Of a DNA stretch of 22,375 nucleotides, positions 7,060 to 13,705 are shown one piece after another. The notes under the pieces were generated by a model. The model was not told the origin of the DNA and ran no database searches. It worked only from the letters and a program-made list of their open reading frames with translations. Numbering within the stretch: position 1 is the first letter of the stretch; each line of letters starts with the position of its first letter. Origin of the DNA: Holophagales bacterium UBA5066 (GTDB taxonomy: Bacteria > Acidobacteriota > Thermoanaerobaculia > UBA5066); NCBI GenBank assembly GCA_002414905.1, contig DIAY01000041.1, positions 1 to 22,375 of the forward strand, given 5' to 3'. Both the position numbers and the translations under genes were made by a program.

Positions 7060-8391
7060 ATGCAGATCTCCACGAACATCCTCGCCTTCGTCTTCGTCCT
7101 CTCGTTCCTGATCTTCTTCCACGAGTTCGGGCACTTCCTCGTGGCGAAGTTTTTCAAGTTTCCGATCGAAGTCTTCTCGATCGGGTTCGGCAAGCGCCTC
7201 TTCGGGTTTACCCGAAACGGCACCGACTACCGGATCTCGCTCGTCCCGCTCGGCGGGTACGTGAAGATCGTCGGTCTCGGGCCCGACGAGAGCGACGTCG
7301 TGGCGGGGGAGGCGCCCGTGGGACTCCGCGGGACGCGCTGGCAGCGGTTCCTCGTCCTCCTCGCGGGCCCCGCGGTGAACCTCGTCCTCGCTCTTCTGCT
7401 GACGGCGGGGGCGTTCGCCATCGGCATCACGATCCCGAAGTACGCCGACGAGAAGCCGGTCGTCAAGCACGTCGACACGGGGAGCCCGGCCGAGAAGGCG
7501 GGCGTGCAGGTCGATGACGTCGTCGTCGCGCTTTCGGGCAAACCGGTGACGACCTGGCGCGAGGTGGAGACCCACCTCGGTCTCGCGCCGCGGGCCGAGA
7601 TCCCGGTCGTCCTCGAGCGGGCGGGAAAGACGGTCGACGTCGTCATCCGTCCCGAGCCGCAGACGAAGTACGACATTGGCTACACCGGCCTCAACCCGTT
7701 CCTGGCACCGGTCATCGGAAGCCTGGTGAAGGGCTATCCCGGCGAGAAGGCGGGCCTCCAGGTCGGAGACCGGATCGTCTCGATCGGCGGCGTTGCGATC
7801 GAGGGCTACTTCGAGATCGTGCGGCGCGTCCGGGAGGCTTCGGCGGCGTTCGGGAAGGACGGGGCCCGGCCGATCGCGTTCGAGATCGAAAGGGCCGGGA
7901 AGCGTCTCCCGCTCGAAGTGACTCCGCGTCTCGAGGGTGGCTCGTGGCGGATCGGCTTCACGCCGAAGTACGAGCTCGTGAAGAAGAAGCTGCCGTTCCT
8001 CGCGTCGATCGGCGCCTCGTGGACCGAAAACCTGAGGCAGACGGGCGCCGTCGGACAGACGATCAAGCGGATGGTCTCGGGCTCCGGCTCGATCCGCCAG
8101 CTCTCGGGGCCGGTGGACATCGCGAAGTTCTCGGGCGAGGCGGTCCGCACCGGGATGGCGGCCCTGCTGGGGTTCATGGGGCTCCTCTCCCTCCAGCTCG
8201 GCCTGCTGAACCTCCTGCCCATCCCGCTCCTGGACGGCGGACAGCTCTTCCTCCTGACGATCGAGGGAATCGTCCGGCGCGACTTCTCCGTCAAGCTGAA
8301 GGAACGCCTCCTCCAGGCGGGCTTCGTCTTCCTCGTCCTCCTGATGGTTTCCGTCCTCGCCCTCGACATCGCGAAGAACCTGGGCTTCTGA
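7060..8391 (+). CDS. rseP: RIP zinc metalloprotease RseP (site-2 protease)
   Basis: RseP is an intramembrane zinc protease that cuts anti-sigma factors and leftover signal peptides in the inner membrane. The 443-residue protein has the HExxH motif HEFGH (21-25) in the first membrane helix and a GxxGGYVK-like loop (LGGYVKI, 64-70). Membrane helix 2 is at about 97-124, followed by two PDZ domains (about 131-198, GSPAEKAGVQVDD; and about 213-300, GYPGEKAGLQVGD). The third zinc ligand is in NLLPIPLLDGG (Asp392), and a last helix lies at about 420-437. Residue spacing fits the two-PDZ subfamily. An AAGGA lies 4 nt before the ATG. The gene ends 6 nt before the large inverted repeat. No anti-sigma/sigma pair is in the window, so the substrate is unknown. 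Confidence 0.97.
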   Translation: MQISTNILAFVFVLSFLIFFHEFGHFLVAKFFKFPIEVFSIGFGKRLFGFTRNGTDYRISLVPLGGYVKIVGLGPDESDVVAGEAPVGLRGTRWQRFLVLLAGPAVNLVLALLLTAGAFAIGITIPKYADEKPVVKHVDTGSPAEKAGVQVDDVVVALSGKPVTTWREVETHLGLAPRAEIPVVLERAGKTVDVVIRPEPQTKYDIGYTGLNPFLAPVIGSLVKGYPGEKAGLQVGDRIVSIGGVAIEGYFEIVRRVREASAAFGKDGARPIAFEIERAGKRLPLEVTPRLEGGSWRIGFTPKYELVKKKLPFLASIGASWTENLRQTGAVGQTIKRMVSGSGSIRQLSGPVDIAKFSGEAVRTGMAALLGFMGLLSLQLGLLNLLPIPLLDGGQLFLLTIEGIVRRDFSVKLKERLLQAGFVFLVLLMVSVLALDIAKNLGF

Positions 8392-8397
8392 GAACAA

Positions 8398-8460
8398 GGG
8401 GTCAGGTCTTGATTATCTGTTATAGCCACGGGCTATAACAGATAATCAAGACCTGACCCC
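8398..8460. repeat. perfect 30-bp inverted repeat with 3-nt loop (REPIN/MITE-like palindrome)
   Basis: The left arm (8398-8427) begins GGGGTCAGGTCTTGATTATC and ends TTATAGCC. The right arm (8431-8460) is its exact reverse complement, and the loop is ACG (8428-8430). Only 14 of 30 arm bases are G or C, far below the flanks, which suggests a foreign or mobile origin. It lies between convergent rseP and rnd and overlaps the last 15 bases of rnd, so it could also act as a bidirectional terminator, though no T-run follows. From memory, termini like GGGGTCAGGTCTTGA/ending TGACCCC occur beside REP-associated tyrosine transposase (Y1) genes in diverse bacteria; I could not check this. No transposase gene is in the window. 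Confidence 0.9.
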
Positions 8461-9600
8461 AGCCAGGAGCTCGGCCTTCCAGCGAGAAAGTCCGGTAGCG
8501 GCGACGAGGTCCGCGGGAGCGAGGGAAGCCCCGGCGGCGAGCTCGGCTCGGGCAATCTCCACGAGCGTGACCCGCGAGGCGAGGACTCCGGGGTCGAGGC
8601 CGAGACGTGCGGCGACGGCGTCCCGCCGGCCCTTCAGGGCATAGACGGCCTTCTCGAGCTCCGGCTCGGGGCGGACGACCTCTCCACGCCGTGCGGGGGG
8701 CCAGGAGGCTGCCGGCAGGGCACTGGCCAGCTCGAGCGCCGCCTGCAGCCGGCCCGCGAAGCCCGCGGGAACGGGGCGGGGGAAGAGCGCCGCGAGGTCC
8801 TGCTCTCCCGCCGCGGCCTTGCGCGCGAGGGAGACGAGCGTCTCGTTGTGCAAGACCCGGAAAGGAGGGAGATCCAGAGAGCGCGCGCGTTCCTCGCGGG
8901 CGATCCAGAGCTCCCGCAGGAACGCGCGCTCTTTGGCGGACAGGGCGTTGGAGCCCTTGATGCGCCAGTCGGTCTCCGGATCGTCGGGAGCGGGGGAGAG
9001 GTCCTGCGAGAGGAGACGGGCGCACTCCTCGGCGTGCCATTCGCGACGGTCTCGGGTCGAGAGGTCGGCTTCGAGAAGCGCCACGAGCGCGTGGAGGTGG
9101 AGGACGTCGGCCGCGGCGTAGGTTACGAGCGTGGCGGTGAGGGGCCGGCGGCTCCAGTCCGCGCGCTGGCTCGATTTGTCGAGCGTGACGCCGAGCCGCC
9201 CGGAGAGGAGCGCGGCCAGCCCGATCTCCTTTTGCCCGAGGAGCTGCGCGGCGAGCATCGTGTCGAAGATCTCCCGCGGGGAGAAGCCATACCCGCGCGA
9301 AAGAAGCCTCAGGTCGTAGTCGGCACCGTGCAGCAGGAGTCGCCGGCCGGACAGAAGACCGAAGAGGGGCGCGAGGTCGAGGCCGGCGAGAGGATCGACG
9401 AGCCACGCCCTGCCGGTTCGCGCGAGCTGGAGAAGGCAGACCTTCTCGAAGTAGTGGTGGAAGGAGTCGGCTTCCGTGTCGAGCGCGACGTCGTCGTCGG
9501 GGTGCGCGGCGAGATCCTCGACGAGCCGCGCGAGAGACTCGGCGTCAGCGATGAGGGGAGGCGTTTGTCCGGCGTAAGTGTTGGCGTTGCTGGAGGACAC
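8446..9600 (-). CDS. rnd: ribonuclease D (DEDDy 3'-5' exonuclease with HRDC domains)
   Basis: RNase D trims the 3' ends of tRNA precursors and other small RNAs. The 384-residue product has DEDD motif I in ALDTEADSFHHYF (Asp41, Glu43), motif II in HGADYDLRLL (91-100, probably Asp96) and motif III YAAADVLHLHAL (Tyr161, Asp165). An HRDC domain follows (about 205-290, with LPPFRVLHNETLVSLA) and a second helical repeat runs to the end. The start is the GTG at 9600; no ATG lies before motif I and no clear Shine-Dalgarno is visible, so the start is tentative. The last codons (Gly-Val-Arg-Ser-stop) are read from the right arm of the inverted repeat, so the original C-terminus was probably altered by that element. 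It is divergent from mraZ. Confidence 0.95.
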   Translation of the reverse strand: MSSSNANTYAGQTPPLIADAESLARLVEDLAAHPDDDVALDTEADSFHHYFEKVCLLQLARTGRAWLVDPLAGLDLAPLFGLLSGRRLLLHGADYDLRLLSRGYGFSPREIFDTMLAAQLLGQKEIGLAALLSGRLGVTLDKSSQRADWSRRPLTATLVTYAAADVLHLHALVALLEADLSTRDRREWHAEECARLLSQDLSPAPDDPETDWRIKGSNALSAKERAFLRELWIAREERARSLDLPPFRVLHNETLVSLARKAAAGEQDLAALFPRPVPAGFAGRLQAALELASALPAASWPPARRGEVVRPEPELEKAVYALKGRRDAVAARLGLDPGVLASRVTLVEIARAELAAGASLAPADLVAATGLSRWKAELLAGVRS

Positions 9601-9638
9601 AGGTCGACGCTAGGGTAGCACCGCGCGGACCTTTCTCC

Positions 9639-9668
9639 TTGACGCGCAAAGAAACGGAGGCCGATACT
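9639..9668 (+). promoter_or_regulatory. sigma70-like promoter of the mraZ/dcw cluster
   Basis: TTGACG (9639-9644) and GATACT (9663-9668) are separated by 18 bp; five of six and four of six positions match consensus. The predicted start near 9675 falls inside the first of the four TGG repeats, where MraZ binding would block initiation. The leader before the mraZ ATG would be about 84 nt. Confidence 0.6.
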
Positions 9669-9672
9669 CCGT
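9654..9672. promoter_or_regulatory. inverted repeat overlapping the dcw -10 element
   Basis: ACGGAG (9654-9659) and CTCCGT (9667-9672) form a perfect 6-bp inverted repeat around 7 nt (GCCGATA). It covers the proposed -10 and sits directly against the MraZ repeats. It could be a second operator for a dimeric regulator. A 6-bp perfect repeat can also be chance. Confidence 0.3.
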
Positions 9673-9708
9673 GTGGGAAAAAGTGGATAGCAGTGGTCGA
9701 TCGTGGGC
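9673..9708 (+). promoter_or_regulatory. MraZ operator: four TGG repeats at 10-bp spacing
   Basis: GTGGGA, GTGGAT, GTGGTC and GTGGGC begin at 9673, 9683, 9693 and 9703, so the TGG cores fall at exact 10-bp intervals on one face of the helix. MraZ of E. coli is known to bind TGGGN direct repeats separated by 5 nt in front of mraZ. The first and last units here match TGGGN and the two middle ones are degenerate. Position just downstream of the promoter implies autorepression of the dcw cluster. Confidence 0.85.
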
Positions 9709-9758
9709 GTAACTCATGCCGCGATCGCCACGGCCTCCTCGTCTTCCCGGAAAGAGCA

Positions 9759-10202
9759 ATGGAACGCCTCCGCGGCAGTGCCGAGTCGACAGTCGACGAG
9801 AAGGGCCGGTTCAAGGTCCCTGCGGCCTTTCGCGAGGCCATCGAATCGGCGTACGGCGGCGAGTTCTTCGTCACGTCAGTCACGGGCATCGAGATTCTCG
9901 TCTATCCAATGCCGGTCTGGACGGCCTTCGAGGAGAAGCTCGCGGCGCTCCCATTCGTCCATCGCGGCCGCACGAAGTTCCTCGAGCGCTACAACACCTA
10001 CGGCCAGACTGTCCGCATGGACGGGCAGGGGCGTCTCCTGATCCCCGCCCTGCTGCGCGAGACCTCGGGCGTCGGCAGCGACGTTCTCGTCCTCGCGCAG
10101 GCCGACTCTCTCAAGGTCGTCGACAAGGCCCGGCACTTCGCCGCCCTCACCGCCGCACCGATCACCGATGAGGATTACGACGATCTGGCCCGCACTCTCT
10201 GA
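9759..10202 (+). CDS. mraZ: MraZ transcriptional regulator of the dcw cluster
   Basis: MraZ is a ring-forming DNA-binding protein with two AbrB-like halves that controls its own operon. The 147-residue product shows the duplicated DxxxR motif: DEKGRFKVP (13-21) and DGQGRLLIP (88-96). Length is normal. The ATG at 9759 follows GGAAAGAG by 2 nt and gives the typical N-terminus (RLRGSAESTVDEKGR). The frame stays open upstream to a TTG at 9639, but that TTG is part of the -35 hexamer and the extension has no family content. The gene is first in the cluster and is preceded by its own operator. The rsmH start follows after 12 bp. Confidence 0.97.
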   Translation: MERLRGSAESTVDEKGRFKVPAAFREAIESAYGGEFFVTSVTGIEILVYPMPVWTAFEEKLAALPFVHRGRTKFLERYNTYGQTVRMDGQGRLLIPALLRETSGVGSDVLVLAQADSLKVVDKARHFAALTAAPITDEDYDDLARTL

Positions 10203-10214
10203 CGTCGAGGCGTC

Positions 10215-11168
10215 GTGGAGCCTTCTGCGCACGTCCCCGTCCTCCTCCGGGAGGTCCTCGAGGCGGTTCGGCCCGAGCGCGGAGGCGTCTACGTCGATGC
10301 GACGCTCGGGCTCGGCGGTCACGCGGAGGCGATCCTCGCCGCCGGCGACGGGGTCCGCCTCGTCGGGATCGACCGCGATCCCGACGCGCTGGCTTTCTCG
10401 CGCGAACGCCTCGGGCGGTTCGGCGACCGTTTCGTCGCGGTGGAGGGGCGCCACGAGGAGCTCGCTCTCCACCTCGACCGGCTGGGCCTCCAGGAAGTGG
10501 ACGGCGTCCTGGCCGATCTCGGCGTCTCCTCGATGCAGCTCGACAGGGCCGAGCGGGGGTTCTCTTTCATGAAGGACGGACCTCTCGACATGCGCATGGG
10601 CCCGTCAGGCCCGACGGCGGCCGACCTGGTCGCCGAGCTTCCCGCGGAAGAGCTCGCGAGGATCTTCTTCGCGTACGGCGAGGAGCCCAGGTCCCGGGCG
10701 GTCGCCCGGGCGATCGTGCAGGCCCGTGAGACGACGCCGATCCGCACGACGGGTGAGCTGCGGGCGCTGGTCGCGAAGGCGATCGGCGGCCGCCGGGAAG
10801 AGGGCCGCGATCCGGCCACGCGCGTCTTCCAGGCGCTGCGTATCGCCACGAACCGCGAGCTCGTCGAGCTGGGACGGTTCCTCGACGACGCCATCGCGCG
10901 GCTCTCCCTCGGCGCGCGCCTCGCCGTCCTGTCGTATCACTCGCTCGAGGACCGGATCGTCAAGGACACCTTCCGCGACCGGTCGGCCGGTTGCAGCTGC
11001 CCGCCGTCGTTTCCGGTCTGCGTCTGCTCGCGCCGCCGCGTTCTCGCGCTCGTCACCCGCAAACCGGTTCGACCGACGCCCGAGGAGGTGTTCGACAACC
11101 GGCGCGCGCGGTCGGCGCGAATGCGCGTAGCCGAGCGGGTCGTGCCCGGACCGCCGAGGTCCGGCTGA
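10215..11168 (+). CDS. rsmH: 16S rRNA (cytosine1402-N4)-methyltransferase RsmH
   Basis: RsmH (older name MraW) methylates N4 of C1402 in the decoding centre of 16S rRNA. The 317-residue product has the SAM-binding VDATLGLGGHAEAIL (27-41) and GIDRDPDAL (51-59), followed by ADLGVSSMQLD (100-110), GFSF and PLDMRM (115-128), ATRVFQALRIATNREL (201-216) and YHSLEDRIVK (241-250). Four cysteines (260, 262, 269, 271) form the C-terminal cluster common in this family. The GTG at 10215 has a GAGG about 5 nt upstream and yields the expected HVPVLL N-terminus. Its place between mraZ and ftsL is the classical one; its link to division is positional. Confidence 0.97.
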   Translation: MEPSAHVPVLLREVLEAVRPERGGVYVDATLGLGGHAEAILAAGDGVRLVGIDRDPDALAFSRERLGRFGDRFVAVEGRHEELALHLDRLGLQEVDGVLADLGVSSMQLDRAERGFSFMKDGPLDMRMGPSGPTAADLVAELPAEELARIFFAYGEEPRSRAVARAIVQARETTPIRTTGELRALVAKAIGGRREEGRDPATRVFQALRIATNRELVELGRFLDDAIARLSLGARLAVLSYHSLEDRIVKDTFRDRSAGCSCPPSFPVCVCSRRRVLALVTRKPVRPTPEEVFDNRRARSARMRVAERVVPGPPRSG

Positions 11169-11174
11169 GCGGCC

Positions 11175-11603
11175 GTGTACACCGTCCGCCGCCCCGTCGA
11201 GAACGTCTACCTCGTCCGCGAGCCTGACCGACGGCGGACCCGGGAGCTGCTTGCTCTCCTCCTGTCGCCCTTGCCGCCGATGGCGGTCCTGTTCGCCGCC
11301 ATCTGGACGAATCTCGAGACCTTCCGGCTCGGCTACCAGATCGAGCGTCTGCAGAAGCAGAAAGAGACGCTCGAGGAACGCCAGCGGCAGCTCGAGATGG
11401 AGCGCGCGCGTGTCTCGGCCCTCTCCAGGGTCGAAAACGTGGCCAGGGAGCGCCTCGGCCTCGTGACGCCCCACCCGGAACAGGTCGTGTTCGTGAAGGA
11501 CGGCTCGTTCCAGACGACCTCCCGCCCGGCCGCCGCGGCGAAGGCCACGGGCCCCGAGATGCAGGGGCCGCCCGCACCGGACCGGACGGAGGAGGGCTTT
11601 TGA
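11175..11603 (+). CDS. ftsL: cell division protein FtsL
   Basis: FtsL is a bitopic membrane protein that, with FtsB and FtsQ, activates the FtsW-FtsI septal synthase. The 142-residue product has a cytoplasmic basic tail (1-22), one membrane helix (about 24-45), a coiled coil rich in Leu, Gln and Glu (about 50-83), and the conserved RVENVARERLGLVTP end of the family (85-99). After that comes a Pro/Ala-rich tail of about 35 residues not needed for the assignment. It starts at GTG 11175, six bases after rsmH, with a weak ribosome site. Its stop overlaps the TTG start of ftsI. Sequence similarity in FtsL is always low, so the call rests on topology and position. Confidence 0.88.
   Translation: MYTVRRPVENVYLVREPDRRRTRELLALLLSPLPPMAVLFAAIWTNLETFRLGYQIERLQKQKETLEERQRQLEMERARVSALSRVENVARERLGLVTPHPEQVVFVKDGSFQTTSRPAAAAKATGPEMQGPPAPDRTEEGF
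11588..11596 (+). promoter_or_regulatory. strong ribosome binding site supporting the TTG start of ftsI
   Basis: GGAGGAGGG ends 3 nt before the TTG at 11600, and its GGAGG core has 7-nt spacing. It lies inside the last codons of ftsL. This is the strongest Shine-Dalgarno among the cell wall genes of the cluster and decides in favour of the rare TTG start. Confidence 0.7.
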
Positions 11604-13705
11604 ACGCCTCGCCCGCACGTTCGTCCGTCCGCCGTGCCTACGTCCTCGTCGGCGTTGCCGGCCTCTGGATCCTCGTCCTGTTCGCCCGGCTGGGCGAGCT
11701 GCAGGTCGTGCGACACGACGAGTTCGTGAGACGGGCAAAAAAGCAGCAGGAGCGGACGGTGGAGCTGGCGCCGAGACGCGGGACGATCGTCGATCGCGTC
11801 GGGCGGCCCCTCGCCGTGACGACGGCGGTGGAGTCGGTGTTCGCCATCCCTTCCGACATCGATGACCCCGCCGCCGTCGCCCGGGCCCTGGCCCCGATCG
11901 TTCAGCAGCCCGCCGGGGAGCTGCGGCGCAGGCTCTCCGACCGCGAGCGGGACTTCGTCTGGATCGCACGCCGCGTGAGCGAGGAGACCGCCCTCGCCGT
12001 GAAGAGGCGGTCCCTTCCGGGGGTGAGGCTCCTGAAGGAGTCGGCGCGACGCTACCCGGAAGGCTCGCTCGCGGCCTCCGTCGTCGGCTACGTCGGGACC
12101 GACAGCCAGGGCCTCGGCGGGCTGGAGCATCGCTGGGACGGCGAGGTGCGAGGCCGGCCGGCGCGCGTGACGGTGCTGCGCGACGCGGCGCAGCGTTCCT
12201 ACGGCCTCCAGCGCGGCGCGCCGGGAGGAGCGGGCCCGCGGGCGACCGACGAGGTCGAGGGGGCCTCCCTCCGGCTGACGCTGCACGCGGGCCTCCAGCA
12301 CGTCGCCGAGCGCGAGCTGGCGAGGGTCCGGGAGGAGACGGGCGCCCGCGCGGCCTCCGCCGTCGTACTGGATCCGCAAACGGGGGAGATCCTCGCGATG
12401 GCGTCCGTCCCGACGTTCGATCCGAACAGCTGGTCGGACGCGAGCGCCGATGCGCGCCGCTGCCGGCCGATCGCCGACGCCTACGAGCCGGGATCCACGT
12501 TCAAGGTCATTACCGCGGCGGCCGCGATCGAGGCCGGGACCATCGGTCCCGACGACATCATCGACTGCGGCGGTGGATCGCTGACCATCGGCCGGAAGAC
12601 GATTCACGAGCACGGGCGGGCGGCGTGGGGAGCCCTCCCGCTCATCGACGTCCTGGCCCATTCCTCCAACATCGGGGCCGCGCACATCGGCCTCGGTCTC
12701 GGCAAGGCGGGGTTCAACCGCGCGGTGCGCGCGTTCGGCTTCGGGAGCCGGACGGGAGTCGACCTCGAGGGAGAGAACGGCGGCCTGCTGCGCGACCCGG
12801 CGGCCTGGAGCGCGCTCTCGCTCCCCACGATCTCCTTCGGCCAGGAGATCGGCGTCAACGCGCTGCAGCTCGCGCGGGCTTTTTGTGCCCTCGCCAACGG
12901 CGGCATTCTCCCGACCCCCTACCTCGTCGCCGAGATCGCCCGCCCCGGCTCGGCCCCCGAGCTCCGGAGGCCTCCCGTCGGGGCGCGCGTGATCTCCGAA
13001 GCAACGGCCGCTGCGATGCGCCGCCTCCTCGTCAAGGTCGTCGAGGCAGGGACCGGACGCAAGGCGGCCGTTCCCGGCTTCGCCGTCGCGGGGAAGACGG
13101 GAACGGCGCAGAAGGCCGTCCCGGGAGCGGGCTATTCCGCCGACCGCTACGTCGCGTCGTTCTACGGCTTCCTGCCGGCCGACCGCCCTCGCGTCGTCAT
13201 CGGCGTCCTCGTCGACGAGCCTCGCGGGAAGACGTACGGAGGGGACGTCGCCGCACCGGTCTTCGCGGTGATCGCGGCCGAGGCCATGCGCGTCCTCGGT
13301 GAACCGGGGCGGCCGGCGGAAGACCGCGTGACACCCTCGATCCTGACGGCCGACCTCTCCCGCGGGGCCGCGCCGCTCACCGGTGCGCTTCCTCCCGGGC
13401 TCATCCCGGCGGCTCTGAGGCCGTTCGCCGAACCCGAGGACTTCGACCGTCTCGCCGCGGGAGAGCGCTTCGTCCCCGACCTGGCCGGCAGGTCCGCCCG
13501 CGAGGCCGTGCAGGAGCTTTCGCAGCGCGGTTTCGCCGTGAAGCTCGCGGGTCACGGGTTCGTCGTCGTCCAGGAACCGGCGGCCGGGACCGCGCTCCCG
13601 CGCGGCAGCGCCGTCCGCCTGACCCTCTCGTTCGCACCTCCGGTGACCGACGTCCTCCTCCGGCCGCTCGGGCCCACCTTCCCGATGGAGCCGCTCGCGC
13701 CGTGA
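11600..13705 (+). CDS. ftsI: septal peptidoglycan transpeptidase FtsI with one PASTA domain
   Basis: FtsI (class B PBP) cross-links septal peptidoglycan on the periplasmic face together with FtsW. The 701-residue product has a membrane anchor (about 13-32), the pedestal/dimerisation region (about 40-220) and the transpeptidase domain with active-site motifs STFK (Ser299), SSN (355-357) and KTGT (499-502). It is longer than E. coli FtsI (588) because of a C-terminal extension. In that extension FVPDLAGRSAREAVQEL to the LTLS end (about 624-677) reads as a single PASTA domain, plus a Pro-rich tail. The TTG start overlaps the ftsL stop and has a strong Shine-Dalgarno. The stop overlaps the murE GTG. 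A PASTA-bearing FtsI is typical of Firmicutes-style PBPs and is also seen in other phyla. Confidence 0.95.
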   Translation: MNASPARSSVRRAYVLVGVAGLWILVLFARLGELQVVRHDEFVRRAKKQQERTVELAPRRGTIVDRVGRPLAVTTAVESVFAIPSDIDDPAAVARALAPIVQQPAGELRRRLSDRERDFVWIARRVSEETALAVKRRSLPGVRLLKESARRYPEGSLAASVVGYVGTDSQGLGGLEHRWDGEVRGRPARVTVLRDAAQRSYGLQRGAPGGAGPRATDEVEGASLRLTLHAGLQHVAERELARVREETGARAASAVVLDPQTGEILAMASVPTFDPNSWSDASADARRCRPIADAYEPGSTFKVITAAAAIEAGTIGPDDIIDCGGGSLTIGRKTIHEHGRAAWGALPLIDVLAHSSNIGAAHIGLGLGKAGFNRAVRAFGFGSRTGVDLEGENGGLLRDPAAWSALSLPTISFGQEIGVNALQLARAFCALANGGILPTPYLVAEIARPGSAPELRRPPVGARVISEATAAAMRRLLVKVVEAGTGRKAAVPGFAVAGKTGTAQKAVPGAGYSADRYVASFYGFLPADRPRVVIGVLVDEPRGKTYGGDVAAPVFAVIAAEAMRVLGEPGRPAEDRVTPSILTADLSRGAAPLTGALPPGLIPAALRPFAEPEDFDRLAAGERFVPDLAGRSAREAVQELSQRGFAVKLAGHGFVVVQEPAAGTALPRGSAVRLTLSFAPPVTDVLLRPLGPTFPMEPLAP

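Noticed and set aside
9639..9758. Extended mraZ start at a TTG
   Set aside because: That TTG is the -35 hexamer and the frame would run through the operator; the ATG at 9759 has a ribosome site and matches the family N-terminus.
10992..11030. Cysteine cluster near the RsmH C-terminus as a novel zinc knuckle
   Set aside because: As far as I recall, a similar Cys-rich block is common in RsmH proteins, so it is not special to this one.
11333..13555. 740-codon minus-strand open frame opposite ftsI
   Set aside because: FtsI motifs are on the plus strand; the minus translation is low-complexity Arg/Gly/Asp sequence typical of shadow frames. Similar shadows opposite uppS, rseP, murD, ftsW, murC and ftsZ were dropped for the same reason.
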